A DNA stretch of 64,000 nucleotides from Engraulis encrasicolus. Taxonomy: Eukaryota > Chordata > Actinopteri > Clupeiformes > Engraulidae. Each line of letters begins with the position of its first letter. Position 1 is the first letter of the stretch. The notes under the pieces are model-generated. The model did not search any database. It saw only the letters and a program-made list of their open reading frames with translations, and was not told the origin of the DNA. The translations under genes were made by a program, and so were the position numbers. The stretch is taken from NCBI RefSeq assembly GCF_034702125.1, contig NW_026945731.1:676118-740117 (forward strand). The letters are read 5' to 3'. Below, one piece after another: positions 34,801 through 45,852 of this stretch.

Positions 34801-34828
34801 TTTTAGAAGTATTTTGCAACTGAATCAA
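28817..34828 (-). CDS. Gag-Pol polyprotein of the BEL/Pao element
   Basis: 2003 codons, uninterrupted. In order: a charged N-terminal Gag region; a DUF1759-type Gag block (from LPIFSGNMTDYYQW); Cys/His zinc clusters; a DUF1758-type protease region whose active-site segment reads LIDLASD (D633) rather than the usual DSG/DTG; reverse transcriptase with YVDD at 1080-1083; Peptidase_A17/RNase H-like region; an integrase zinc region; integrase core D1684, D1749 and E1804; and a DUF5641-type C terminus. Around D1017 (motif A) the residues run directly into VHLHRFLWR; compared with the family a stretch of about 14 residues appears absent, in frame, so polymerase activity is doubtful. The first Met is codon 1; Met10 (at 34801), followed by ESPEIV, is the likelier start because the first nine residues look like leader read-through. 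Confidence 0.93.
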   Translation of the reverse strand: MIQLQNTSKMESPEIVSLKGKRASTQATFTRRANKMSLGVDIFEKGALIEEMRAISADFDRAHDAASTLLEALAEIDGGEEEAGKTNDRIGQMFTVFREAFQLARDTLWTKFAGSEIQQHVDGTEEKCKEVEAISFDDMTENDFDSHREGLWETIHDLEQKVLAWERIVSDKVNPHKQLLYKFRSRVRDWELRWKKSSRTPKPEPSAAGMQQTSNQSSVQISLDQHSTSASNQPSAPAAPPSQSLPTILKPQISLERTRLPIFSGNMTDYYQWKAEWTELETLGNPLRTAGVTRFHLLASLTEKVKRDLVLSSCVTVEEMVKRLDHRFGNKAKIVLKIAEEVESLPAVRGNNPRKTIELIQAVERALSNLVILGEEDIVKNRLVAQSLERKLPSSLKEKWIEFKAEPLNAVTPQNHFDSLLLFLQKHEAILEELDQLDEGLGESNPPAKTPVDKGAKKAFSKATSGQRGSSSRPQSDSCTACSETQHAGRLYACATFRGMSIQAKRAHLNAHKLCSECLCFHAQSACNNRKFVCTKADCRSEELHHYLLCPKAIPVEEAKSKASSKVLGLTTHQEELLAKVAPELRDEFRKAFSNKASAVTCSAGKAPEEYPVVMMLLDVTTNAGQLIGTLIDLASDTNYITHSAARRLGLNGESIQLMVHGVGGMTKKVSTKRYSLRLRVKTAKGEIAEHKVVCYGLDSIAEVCHPVTPEQLQKIFPGVSLTDLTRPSTIDLLISHREGRLVPQPSKREGDLVLWDGPLGVTVAGTHPNLFESVDLTLLQSETHFARTMRTSSELYKEVILGTEDLDGDVAQAVTLSSTNEVLDWFKWDSIGAACEPKCGGCRCGRCSPGGQEMTLGEERELEKIKNCLSYVLADKHSVSPHWDAAYPWKVNPEILPDNRKAVEATFRKAEERLAKEPLWKAAYAEQIHEMVTRGAAVKFTRQQIKDWNGPVWYISHLVAPNPHSSSTPVRIVWNSSQEFKGMSLNNMLHKGPDVLNPIRGVLLRFRSGLYAALGDVHLHRFLWRDDPKEEIGEYAVVRVNIGDKPAGCIAQVALRETANLPQFATMLAERRILTEDCYVDDILTSHDDLQALIKMTKRVEEILQAGGFLLKPWVLTGQSGRGEDPTSSCDHRTAEPKMLILPNQMQDEENKALGVGYEPETDNLHLLTSVNFSKRRGKMRTGLDLQEKEVREGTPDPLTRRMLLSQIAGFYDPIGLASPIKQRGVMLVRQSFQEAGKDRPAKDTWDEPLPQHLREAAITLFEQCVRLSQVKFARSLTPHGALGRPMGITFSDGSEASYGAVLYLRWETVEGKVVVKLVESKAKLTPLDQKGDVIKAELCGAVFATRLKTYFEKHCHIQVDRWIHFVDSQTILAAIQKDSYGYQTFFANRIGEIQKAGSVDNWRWVEGKENIADLITRGSTPEDLAEGSAWQEGPGFLKLPFESWPVKTAREILPSVSEEIGGLQRKAFSAAVIAAEDQTFKWSSPSIVALVKLVKPERISSLTRLCGSIGWLKRAVDFWLRRPSRTPGCSKWEESTYLSAEERAVAFKFLALEAQDGIKFQDTTLDRLVVQRDDVTGLFICGGRVQSWDEDKIAVPLIPYQSWLATLLVREAHEENHEGVAATLLRTRKKAWITQGRRLVKKILNDCITCIKRRAQLCQQVMSDLPPERTQRASPFEFTTLDLFGPFEVKDSVKRRTTKKVWGIVYCCMASRAVHADLTDDQSAESFLQAYSRFVALRGHPRKLWSDRGTNFIGAKPALLQLYKYLDCLQALPIETVAAKNGTEWKWEFHPADAPHRNGAAEAAVKLLKRALMSLGGTTGSLTWGELQTLLYQAANLTNERPIDARAQEQENSIEYLTPNSLILGRASPGGDTSSLVLATHSWRRLRAIQIGVDRFWAKWRELAGPNLFIRQKWHRSERNVQVGDLVWVADPNALRSQFRLGRILSVYPDNKGVVRDADITTCAGTPASQAGYRKKSCSPMPTVVIRRDVRRLVVLLPVED

Positions 34829-34911
34829 GAGGGGTTATCAAAAAGGGAGATTTTCTTTTTCCTCTTCTTCCTTCTATAACCAGATGGCTGGTTGTCACCG
34901 TGGTTAATAAC

Positions 34912-35989
34912 TGTTTCGGAATTCCCCCCGAACAGGGCATCAAACAGCAGCAGGCGGAAATAACTCTTATGGGTTCTTTATTTTCTTTGTGTTAATTTCT
35001 TAGTTCATTTTTTCCATAGTTTTTTGGTTAGTTCCCATACAGTCTTTAGGTTATTAACCTGCAGATCCCAAATACAAGAGTACAAGAAAATAGCGAGTCA
35101 ACTTTGTGCACATATAAACCAGCAATATTATCTAAACATCTAGAAAGTTCATAAATAAGTGTGCAGCATGAGTCATGAGACCCCACAAACATGATAGCCA
35201 GGTAGCCATATGCAGAAACATTAATGCAACATCAAACAGCATCAAGACATTATGATTAAAGTACATAGCATTGCACAATAAACATAGCACTGCATAACCC
35301 AATTTAGATATTTAAATGACATTCAACATTACATAAGCAGTTCTACACTACAGCTACCAGAATGCATTGCTACCAGTTAACCCAAAGATTAGAGTACAAA
35401 TTAGAAAGCTGAGCTGGTGCAGCTCCAATATTAAAATTAACCCTCATGTATTTGACCATAAATAATCAGACTTAACCTGCCCCACTAATCAAAGCCAAGA
35501 GAACAAACAATATAAAGCAGTCCATTGCAGTACTACAGTTAATTCAATCAGTAGTGAATCACCAGAAAACGGAAGAGAGCCGAACTACACTACCCATAAT
35601 TCCGTTCGCTGCACCAAGAATCAGCTGGCTAATGTTGCTACAAACACCACTCGCGACGGCAACAACAGTGCGAGTATCGAGCTCAAACAGTTTAGAGTTA
35701 CGAGCGGCAAGCTTACAAAAGAGACAGTTAACCACAAGTTGATTTACACATTTAAAATACCATTAAACTACCGCAGCTTAGAGAAGTGAGAGACAGCGGA
35801 CTTACCATTGGCGAGCTGCTTGTTTGATGAAAACGCCATTAAGGATTTTGGACTTCCCGCTGCATTTAAGCACGCATGCGTTTTGACGCCTGGGATTTCA
35901 TTGGATCACACCGGTAAGTCCTCTCCCTCTCACTCAAGCCACGTATAGGATAAACACCTCCCCTTTGCAAATACCCAGTGAACGCAACA
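34912..35989 (-). repeat. 5' LTR of the BEL/Pao element
   Basis: 1078 bp. Transcription of the element should begin here and run toward lower coordinates. The short 62-codon frame occurs identically in both LTRs and has no domain. Confidence 0.95.
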
Positions 35990-35994
35990 CCCCC

Positions 35995-36880
35995 TCCCCT
36001 CCCTCTCCCACCTCCTCCCTCAAGCTTCTTCAAGTGAAACAGGTAGCTATGAACATTCCTCCTCTCTCCCTCTCTCGCTATGACAACCATGCCTTCTGTC
36101 CATAGAAACCACAGACAGTGTTGCCAAGGTGTTTCCCTCGAGTCAGGCAGGCGAAAACAAAATGCTGCGACTTAAAGCTTAATGAAGACAGCTTCAAGGA
36201 CAACCAGAAGGACAAGTACCACCTTGGGAATAGAATGAAGAAAAGAAAAACAAGCCGAAATGAGACGGTATGGCAACCTCAAGCTTACACAACATGTTCA
36301 ACAGTACCCACCTACGGATGAGAAAGAATCTCCTCACCAAAGGGTGGAGGTTTTGCTTTATTACCTGCGACCTTGATCTCGCTGCTGAGAGCGACTGAGG
36401 CCAATGGCAAGCTGTGTGGGTTCATATTGCATGGCTACTTGTCCTCTTTCATGTTATAACCCCTAATGATGCTCTCTGAGGTTTTCCGTCTGCAATTAGA
36501 GGTCATGGAAACCAATAGAATGATACAACGTGTTGACATATGTCCACCTGACACTGCTTGCCTGGTTATGACATATATAAAGTAGCATTTAGCTGACATT
36601 CCTACAAAGGACTCAACTTCCTACAGTAGGTGGTTACGTGGCTACGTTGGTTGGTTGTTATGACTGTCACTCATTAAATCATTCATTCAAGTTGCTTAAC
36701 GGTTAGCAACTTAAAGTTTAGCAAAATATGCACTTTCCATGCTTATATTCATCTATTTTTTTTCTATCCATGTTTATATTCATCTATTTTTAATGCCGAC
36801 ATGTCACAGCAGATACATTTTTTGCTGTTAACCCATCGTCAGTGTGTCAGTGCCATTGGGTAGCCACCATGCTGTGAGCA
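35995..36880. other. Intergenic, no gene seen
   Basis: Remnant of the C-rich minisatellite followed by unique AT-rich sequence with only frames under 75 codons. A short duplication, CATGCTTATATTCATCTATTTTT-like, is at about 36740-36790. Confidence 0.5.
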
Positions 36881-36885
36881 ACAGG

Positions 36886-37197
36886 GCCAGTTCCCCATCG
36901 AGCTAAGGGGCTCTTCAGCTGTAACAGGGCCAGTTCCCCATGGAACTCAGGGGCTCTTCAGCTGTAACAGGGCCAGTTCCCCATGGAACTAAGGGGCTCT
37001 TCAGCTGTAACAGGGCCAGTTCCCCAGCGAGCTTAGGGGCTCTTCAGTTCCCCATCGAACTAAGGGGCTCTTCAACAGGGCCAGTTCCCCAGCGAGCTTA
37101 GGGGCTCTTCAGCTGTAACAGGGCCAGTTCCCCATCGAACTAAGGGGCTCTTCAACAGGGCCAGTTCCCCAGCGAGCTTAGGGGCTCTTCAGCTGTG
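36886..37197. repeat. Minisatellite, about 43 bp unit, 7-8 copies
   Basis: Units of AACAGGGCCAGTTCCCCA followed by TCGAACTAAGGGGCTCTTCA and GCTGT. Some copies lack GCTGTA or the AACAGGGC start, so lengths vary from about 27 to 43 bp. Confidence 0.92.
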
Positions 37198-37363
37198 ATT
37201 AGAGTTACAAGAGTGCATTAGGGCATTATATTTCAGTGTTTTCCAACCACTGTGGCAGGGAATACTGGTGTGCCAGATCATCTGGTGAGCCGTGGAAAAT
37301 TATAGAATGACTGTACATTGTTACTATAGGCAATAGGTTTTTATTTTCAGTCAACATTTACAA

Positions 37364-37564
37364 TTGGCGGTGTGGACCACCAACACTACATCACTGGCGA
37401 AGAAGGCCCATCAGCGTCTCTACTTCTTGCGCAAACTAAAGAAGGCAAGTGCTACACCCTCCATCATGACAACATTCTACAGAGGAACCATAGAGAGCGT
37501 CGTGTCCAGCTGCATCACAGTGTGGGGAGGAAGCTGCACGGAGAAAAACAGGAAGACACTCCAG
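37364..37564 (+). pseudogene. LINE reverse-transcriptase C-terminal fragment, part 1
   Basis: The frame reads as the end of a non-LTR retrotransposon ORF2: AKKAHQRLYFLRKLKK, then TFYRGTIESVVSSCITVW, typical of fish CR1/L2/Rex1-type LINEs (clade not resolved). It stops matching at CTCCAG, where an element beginning GGTCATTCC has inserted. The next piece of the same frame is at 42855. The copy is 5'-truncated at about 37360. Confidence 0.85.
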
Positions 37565-40500
37565 GGTCATTCCACGCCAAATCTCCGAATCATCCCGCAC
37601 GACCATCTCAGATTTGGCAGAAAAAAATCAAGGAGGTTCACAAACGTCCCAATAGGAAAAGTGCAAAATTATAGCTCTCAACTCCTCATAGTTTTGTCAT
37701 TAAAAATGTTTTTGTCAGGTACCCCCCTGACTCATTTGGAACAGACTTCTCAGAGAGCCCACTTTCAGATTGCCGTATCTAAAAAACTGCTTTAAGTAGG
37801 TCCTTACAAATTTCAAGGGGTAACATTTGGAACATGTACTTGTGAAATGTGGATTTTCACACATCCTCTGGGGACTTAAATTTGCTTGAAAAATTCTCAC
37901 CTTTGAATTTGTGGGCATCTTTGAAGGACTGTGGTAAGCGCAGTTTTAAAGACAGAGGTTTGATATGGACAATGTATGTTCCCAACCATTCTGTGCATGT
38001 TGTGTTGAAAGACTGATCTTCTGCGATGAACAGTTTAGAAGATATGAAGTCTTTAAAATGGAAAAACTGAAACTTGGTGCCATCTTTGCCATGTTATTTA
38101 AAAAAAATGTCACGACTCACCACAGTATTATCAACAGTTTTGGAGAGATTAGATGTCTGTTCTTAACATATCCAAAAACTGGGATGGTATTCTGCCTCAT
38201 TTGGTCACAATGATTTTTTTAAAAAACCCCTGTTGTGTGACTTCCACAGCTCCTATGACAAACTGGTATTGGGGGGCAACTTTGCCATGTTACACCAAAA
38301 CAATGACAGCAATCACCATAATGAACTAAACAGTTTTGGAAAGATAGGATGTCTGTTTGTAACATATCCAAAAACTGGGATGGTGTTCTGCCTCAATTTC
38401 TTGTAATGACTCTTTAAAAACCCTTTGCTGTGTTACATCAGCAGCTCCTGTAAAACCGCCAAAGTCACATGAATTACCAGGGGCGGAGCTATAGGGGGCA
38501 AGTAGGGCATTTGGCCAGGGCCCTCCTGAATTTTTGGTAGGGGCCATAATCATGACCTTTGCAGACTGTTGGGTGCCAATCTATTTGGGCTGACACTGTG
38601 AATGACAGGCAGTTTGACTTGGGCATTTTTGATACAAGAAATTTGACTTGAGTATTTTTGAAGCATGCAATGCAGTAGAGAAGAAGAAGCAGTTGAGTGA
38701 TTTATATACCATTATTATTTTTCTTTTAGCTTTTAGGTAACTACATTTTTTGGTAACTAAATGTTTGTGAATCAAAGGTTTGAATCAAAGGTTATGGCCA
38801 TGAGTTTAAACCTCAACACTGTATAAGTTACCATTTTGGTATTATACCGTAGAGTAAGTCTTGAATTGCAGTAGTGATAAATGAATTGAGCCATTCTGAT
38901 TTGTTTAGTAGCATTGTTAATATAGAGTCTTGGTCAGGATGTTTGCTCAAATTTATTTCAACACTTGAATTTCTTCAACAAATCTCAGGTTGCTGGACAG
39001 AGAGTTGAATATTTCACTTTCACAGACTGCATTTTCATAAGTCAATGATGTGATTTATATATGTTAGTTGGGGTAATAATTTAATACTAACACATGTAGA
39101 CCTTTGCCATGAACCAATAAAATGCGCTAGGTTGCTCGGTCATGGTGAGGACTGGGGCGGGGCCAAGTTCTATGAACAGGTCACCTTTGTCATGGTTTTT
39201 TTTGGGGGGGTGGGACACTTTTATTATCATGGAGAAGAGAGTTAAACAGTGATGATACAAAAGGAGGAGACTGTTCGTAAGGAGGTAACTTGACTAAACA
39301 GCTGTCCTGCCCCTCCAATCACCATGACTGAGCTACCCTGAGCATGGTGCTAAGCCACTGCAATTCTCACTGAATGTTCACCGCAGGTCGACTCTGCTGC
39401 AGAGCTGAGCAATTAACACATCAGTAATTGATGTACTATGATATCCTAGTGGGTTAGCTAAAGTTAACACACATGTATATATGAGGTGAAACACAAGCAA
39501 ATGTACAAAGCTTAATTAAATGATAAAAAATTTCATCTCAAAAACAACTTAAAAATAATACACAGCTGGCCTCAGAACTGCATCAACATTGCGTCAGCTT
39601 GCTACCAAAACCGCCTAAGTCCGATTTTGGGGTTTTCGGAAAACAGGGAAAAACTAGGCACCAAAGGGGGCGCCAAACATCAGTGGCGGTTCTAGGAAAT
39701 CTTAGCCCCTGGGCAAAGAGCAATTGTGAGTCCCCCCTAATAATTTTGGTCAAAGGAGATTTTTGCAGAACTCCCCTTTTTTACCCCTCTACCACATCTG
39801 CATCATCCTGTCATCATGTCTGTGTCATTGGTCCACTACAAACAGTACCAAGATGTTAATATATTTTCTTTATTTATTTTGAGTGAAGCTGCAAGTCAAA
39901 CATGAAATGGCTCCTAAGGAAAACAAAACACTTTAAAATAAATTATTTGAAGCAGCAAAACAAGAACAATGCACTGCACATTATTTTGATAGTTACACTA
40001 TTCTTTTTTATTTTTATTCCAAACTTTAATCCTGGATATGGTGAAAGATTGAAATATTTTTGTAGACCTTGTAACAATCTAGCATGCTATGTATTAAGCT
40101 CATTATGTCTAACTGTTTAACTTAAACACTTAAGGGTTTCTTTTGTCTTAAGACATGTAAATCTAGCATGCTGGTAAAACTCATGTCTACCAACAGATTT
40201 TCACAGATTTCTTTTACTTTCTAGCACTTTCAGTCATATTAGCTTTCAATGAAACATTATTTGCATTCGCATCCAAAGTATAACTCTTTTTGTCATTGTG
40301 CCAGAGCAATTGCCACAATGGTAACGCTTAGTTTTCAATGATAACATCGTTTAGACTCTCAACCAAAGCATAGCACCAGAGTAATGGCTAATATGGTAAT
40401 GTTCATTGCTCATATCAGGTCAGATTCCGACTGTAGTGCCTCACAGAATAAGCCATGCAGTGACGACCAATCTCCATGTTGAGGTCCCATCAGTCATGGA

Positions 40501-41041
40501 GGAGGATGAAGGGGTGGGGCACTTCTTTGGTCCTTGTACCTCCTCACGAACTGTCTCCTCCTTGTTTATCATCTTTGCTTAACTTCTGCTCTTCTCCATG
40601 CTCATAGAACTGCCCCACCCTCCCAACCTTACCCATGACCGAGGTAACCTGGTCATAGAACTGTGCCCCGCCCACTTCAACACCATGACCGTGGCATTCA
40701 GAATATGAAATAGAACCACTACTGGATACTTTACACATAGGATTTGGTCTTCCAACTGCGTATCCAATAGTGCATTGCACTAGGAACATCAACCCAATGT
40801 TGTTTAAAATCTACATTATGAAAAATTACATAACGAGACTATATAACAGATTGTCATGAGATGATGCTATCTATGACTTCTATAAATCTGTGATAACATC
40901 AAATAAAGTAAATGATTAATAATTGCCGAGTTTGTTTCAAGGTTACAACTATTAATTAATGTAGGGCTACAACCATTGTGTCATAAGATTATCTCAGACA
41001 GATGTCTAAGGATGAAGTTTTAAAACATGGCCATTGTCTTT

Positions 41042-41077
<36 letters not shown>

Positions 41078-42848
41078 AAAAGAAAACCTCTCAACAGATG
41101 TAAATAAACGGCTTCTTGCATCACAAATGGCTAAGTCAAGTTACCTAAGTCATTCACATTGGCAGAACAATTGTGCACAGGGCCCCAGGATGAATGGATA
41201 GGGCCCCCATATCACCTGCCAAGGTCATACTAGGGCCCCTACCACTGCCACCTGCAGGAGGGCCCTAGGCCTACAGGCAAATGCCCTCCTTGTCCTCCCT
41301 ATAGCTACGTCCCTGGTCATGCATTTTCTCATAGGCAGTGTGTGACTTTATGCATACAGATTTTTGACTCTGGTGACTTTTGTGATTGATCTATGACCCT
41401 GGCGGAAAGGCAGGATGATGCAGCTGTGGTAGGGCAGTACGTTTATGCAAACATCTCATTTCGACCAAATTCGGACTTAGGCGGTTTTGGTAGCAAACCG
41501 ACGATTGGTAAATAAGTTATTAAGCATTGTTATGAATTAGAATAAAATGCATTGAGATGTGGTGATAGTCAGGATAGGGCTATTTGTTTCAAGATCTACG
41601 GAGATGTTTCAGTCATCCAACATTTCATCACTTTATTCCAGTATTTGGTTTTCAGTGCCTAAAGATGAAGTTCACACACGTCTATAACTTTTGATTTACT
41701 GAAATGTAGTTACAGTAAAAGCGGAAAAAAACCTCTCACTCATCAGCCACTTTTACTTTTCTGCCGTATTATATTGATATCGAAAATGCTCAAGTCAAAT
41801 ATCTTGTATCAAAAATGTCTGACTCAAATTGCTCAAGTTATTCACAGTGGCAGAACAATTGCACATAGGGCCTCATGGCAAATACCGGTGGATAGGGCCC
41901 CCATGTAGCCTGCAAAGATCAGAGTAGGGGCCCCACCTCAATAGAGCAGCGAGCTGCAGATGTCACACAGCCGTTTTTACAAATCCATTCTTTGAAAATG
42001 AGACAGAACACCACCCCAGTTTTTTAATATGTTAAAAACAGATATTGAGTCTTTCTAAAACTGTAAATGTCATAGTGGTGAGTTCTGTCATTTTTGTTGT
42101 ATAACATGGCGAAGATGCCACTAATATCAGTTTTTCATAGGAGCTGTGGAAGTCACACAACAGTGGATTTTTAAAAAATCATTGTGACCAAATGAGGCAG
42201 AATACCATCCCAGTTTTTGGATATGTTAAGAACACACATCTAATCTCTCCAAAACTGTTGATAATACGGTGGTGAGTCGTGACATTTTTTTTTTATAACA
42301 TGGCAAAGATGGCACCAAGTTTCAGTTTTTCCATTTTAAAGACTTCAGTTCTTCTAAACTGTTCATCGCAGAAGATCAGTCTTTCAACACAACATGCCGA
42401 GAATGGTCGGGAACATACATTGTCCATATCAAACCGCTGTCTTTAAAACTGCGCTTACCACAGTCCTTCAAAGATGCCCACAAATTCAAAGGTGAGAATT
42501 TTTCAAGCAACTTTAAGCCCCCAGAAAACGGTGGTAAATGACAAGAGGATATGTAAACATCCACATTTCACAAGTACATGTTCCAAATGTTACCCCTTGA
42601 AATTTGTAAGGACCTACTTAAAGTAGTTTTTTAGATACGGCAATCTGAAAGTGGGCTCTCTGAGAACTCTGTTCAAAATGAGTCAGGGGGGTACCTGACA
42701 AAAACATTTTTAATGACAAAACTATGAGGAGTTGAGAGCTATAATTTTGCACTTTTCCTATTGGGACGTTTGTGAACCTCCTTGATTTTTTTCTGCCAAT
42801 TCTGAGATGGTCGTGCGGGATGATTCGGAGATTTGGCGTGGAATGACC
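37565..42848 (+). mobile_element. 5.3 kb foldback-like element, copy A (GGTCATTCC ends)
   Basis: The ends GGTCATTCCACGCC and GGCGTGGAATGACC begin long inverted arms. CTCCAG (37559-37564) and CTCCTG (42849-42854) are a 6 bp target duplication with one mismatch, and the interrupted LINE frame resumes right after. The arms (about 37565-39500 and 41000-42848) are imperfect inverses, each holding two sub-repeats of about 190 bp with CATATCCAAAAACTGGGATG. A second inverted pair lies inside: GCTACCAAAACCGCCTAAGT at about 39600 against its inverse at about 41480. No transposase frame was found; all open frames are under 145 codons. Family not recognised. Confidence 0.85.
41045..41073. repeat. (GA)n microsatellite
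   Basis: About 29 bp of GA dinucleotides within copy A. Confidence 0.9.
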
Positions 42849-42854
42849 CTCCTG

Positions 42855-42975
42855 CGTGTTGTGAACACAGCGAAGAAGATCATTGGAGTACCACTCCCCT
42901 CCTTGTAGGACATTTACACCGCACGCCTCAGCCGGAAAGCACGGATGATCATCAAAGACACAAGCCACCCTGCAC
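42855..42975 (+). pseudogene. LINE fragment, part 2
   Basis: Continues the frame broken at 37564 (RVVNTAKKIIGVPLPSL, then an in-frame TAG, then DIYTARLSRKARMIIKD). It ends at CCCTGCAC (42968-42975), which is duplicated at 51231-51238 around the hAT insertion. The stop codon and two insertions make it a dead copy. Confidence 0.88.
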
Positions 42976-45654
42976 TAGGCTTGGGCGATGTCCCCCTAAT
43001 TTGCAGCTGACGATGTTTACAGTGAGACGATGCGATGGACGATGACATCGTCGTCGTTGGGGGGGGGGGGTATTTTTTTTTTTATTACATTTTTTTTTAA
43101 ATTATCATATGTTTCGTTTTTTTGGCTTTCGCTTAACTATTATTTTAATATATTTGCTTTAAGAGTAGGCCTAGGCCTAAGTCAAATATATTAACAGTTT
43201 TTAAATTATTACAAAAAAAAGTTTAAACTTCCTCCAGCTGCGCTACTGTCTGCAACAGAGATGGTCGCTCCTCTGCTGTCTGTGAGAGCGACTCTCCCCG
43301 AACGACCCCTCCCCATCGCCCTTCTTGTCTCTCGTGTCACCATCAGCTGCTTCAAGCCCGCTCTTCCAAACTCCACCGCATGGAAACTTATTTTCACTAA
43401 ATTTCGCGATGCAGCCTACTGCAGGCTGCTACTAGAGTGTGTTATTTAACGGCGTAGTTCTATTTCAAGACCAGCTGTGTCACGGCGTTTTTTGCATACC
43501 GGTACATAACTTTAGCCATGCAGGGAAGCCCAGAACGTTTGTCAAATGGAAGAGATGAGAACCCACGCGTGCCTTCTCGAGGTTTTGCAATGGATTTTAG
43601 CCCGAGTTAGCAAATTACCCGACGCGAATGTTTCTTAAGCACACGGCGAGACTTTTTAATTCATCAATGGAAACAATTGCGGTGAAGCCACAAAGACGCA
43701 GGCAGACATGGAATCGCTTGCGCTCCCTCTTGGCAGTGGGCTAATCAGAAGTGTAGCCTACAATCTTGTGTGGATACTTCACAAGACATCTCCATCGCGG
43801 AGAGATTAAACATTTTGAGTCGAATTTCCGTTAAACATGAAATGGTAAACTGTCGCAATTGCTGAACGATTTGTTGCTTTCACTTTAGGCTACTCCGGAG
43901 GGAGAACCAATGCCTCATGACTCTCCGTTGTAGAAACTTAGGTCACATAAATAAATGTAGGCAATCAGACACTTACTTGAACTCATATGCAGCAAACAAT
44001 AGTAGGGCTTAGTTCACACGTTTTTTTTATTCCATTGCGGGTCATTCCACGCCAAATCTCCGAATCATCCCGCACGACCATCTCAGAATTGGCAGAAAAA
44101 AATCAAGGAGGTTCACAAACATCCCAATAGGAAAAGTGCAAAATTATAGCTCTCAACTCCTCATAGTTTTGTCATTAAAAATGTTTTTGTCAGGTACCCC
44201 CCTGACTCGTTTTGAACAGAGTTCTCAGAGAGCCCACTTTCAGATTGCCGTATCTAAAAAACTACTTTAAGTAGGTCCTTACAAATTTCAAGGGGTAACA
44301 TTTGGAACATGTACTTGTGAAATGTGGATGTTTACATATCCTCTTGTCATTTACCACCGTTTTCTGGGGGCTTAAAGTTGCTTGAAAAATTCTCACCTTT
44401 GAATTTGTGGGCATCTTTGAAGGACTGTGGTAAGCACAGTTTTAAAGACAGCGGTTTGATATGGACAATGTATGTTCCCAACCATTCTCTGCATGTTGTG
44501 TTGAAAGACTGATCTTCTGCGATGAACAGTTTAGAAGATATGAAGTCTTTAAAATGGAAAAACTGAAACTTGGTGCCATCTTTGCCATGTTATAAAAAAA
44601 AAATGTCACGACTCACCACCGTATTATCAACAGTTTTGGAGAGATTAGATGTGTGTTCTTAACATATCCAAAAACTGGGTTGGTATTCTGCCTCATTTGG
44701 TCACAACGGTTTTTTAAAAACCCACTGTAGTGTGACTTCCACAGCTCCTATGAAAAACTGATATTAGTGGCATCTTCGCCATGTTATACAACAAAAATGA
44801 CAGAACTCACCACTATGACATTTACAGTTTTAGAAAGACTCAATATCTGTTTTTAACATATTAAAAAACTGGGGTGGTGTTCTGTCTCATTTTTAAAGAA
44901 TGGATTTGTAAAAACGGCTGTGTGACATCTGCAGCTCGCTGCTCTATTGAGGTGGGGCCCCTACTCTGATCTTTGCAGGCTACATGGGGGCCCTATCCAC
45001 CGGTATTTGCCATGAGGCCCTATGTGCAATTGTTCTGCCACTGTGAATAACTTGAGCAATTTGAGTCAGACATTTTTGATACAAGATATTTGACTTGAGC
45101 ATTTTCGATATCAATATTATACGGAAGAAAAGTAAAAATGGCTGATGAGTGAGAGGTATTTTTCAGCTTTTACTGTAACTACATTTCAGTAAATCAAAAG
45201 TTATAGACGTATGTGAACTTCATCTTTAGGCACTGAAAACCCAATACTGGAATAAAGTGATGAAATGTTGGATGACTGAAACATTTCCGTAGATCTTGAA
45301 ACAAATAACCCTATCCTGACTATCACCACATCTCAATGTATTTTATTTTAATTCATAACAATGCTTAACAACTTGTTTACCAATGTTGATGCAGTTCTGA
45401 GGCCTGTTGTATGTTGGTTCAAGTTGTTTATGAAATGTAATTTTTCATCATATGTGATGCGATCTGGGAAAACCCTTCACATGGTGGGATTTTACATTTT
45501 TGAGATATCGTTACCATTTGAAAGTCAATGTCAAGCTCTTTCCAAAGGTGTTTTCGTTATTTTCATATCTTGTCTCTATCAAATGTTATACTTACCCAAA
45601 GTCAACTTAGTCGTTCGGAGGAATTCTGAGAAAAAACACTCTAAAGGTTGAGTA

Positions 45655-45852
45655 TGGAGCTTGTGGCCAGAGGAGGTATTGCAACTATGCAAGGCAATTG
45701 TGGCCACAGTGAGTATTGCAACTATGCAAGGCGATTGTGGCCAGAGAAGGTATTGCAACTATGCAAGGCACTTGTGGCCAGAGTAGGTATTGCAACTTAG
45801 GAAAATGTGAGGTTGAGTATGGAGGATTGTGGCCAGAGTAGGTATTGCAGCT
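45655..45852. repeat. About 36 bp tandem repeat in copy B
   Basis: Five copies of TTGTGGCCAGAG(T/A)AGGTATTG followed by CAACTATGCAAGGC, the last two with altered spacers. Confidence 0.9.

Larger units (their letters stand above)
27481..35989 (-). mobile_element. Complete BEL/Pao LTR retrotransposon
   Basis: LTRs of 1078 bp each, plus-strand ends TGTTTCGG and GCAACA, surround one long minus-strand frame. CCCCC stands on both outer sides (27476-27480 and 35990-35994), matching the 4-6 bp duplication of the superfamily. The LTRs are the same length and I found only one difference (TCACCCCGG near 28477, TCACACCGG near 35908). Insertion must therefore be very recent, or the LTRs have been homogenised. 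A primer-binding site next to the 5' LTR (plus-strand 34911 and below) was not obvious. Confidence 0.96.

Noticed and set aside
43209..43449. Possible hAT transposase piece in the 42976-51230 element
   Set aside because: Only 62-codon frames on both strands without any hAT motif that I could recognise.
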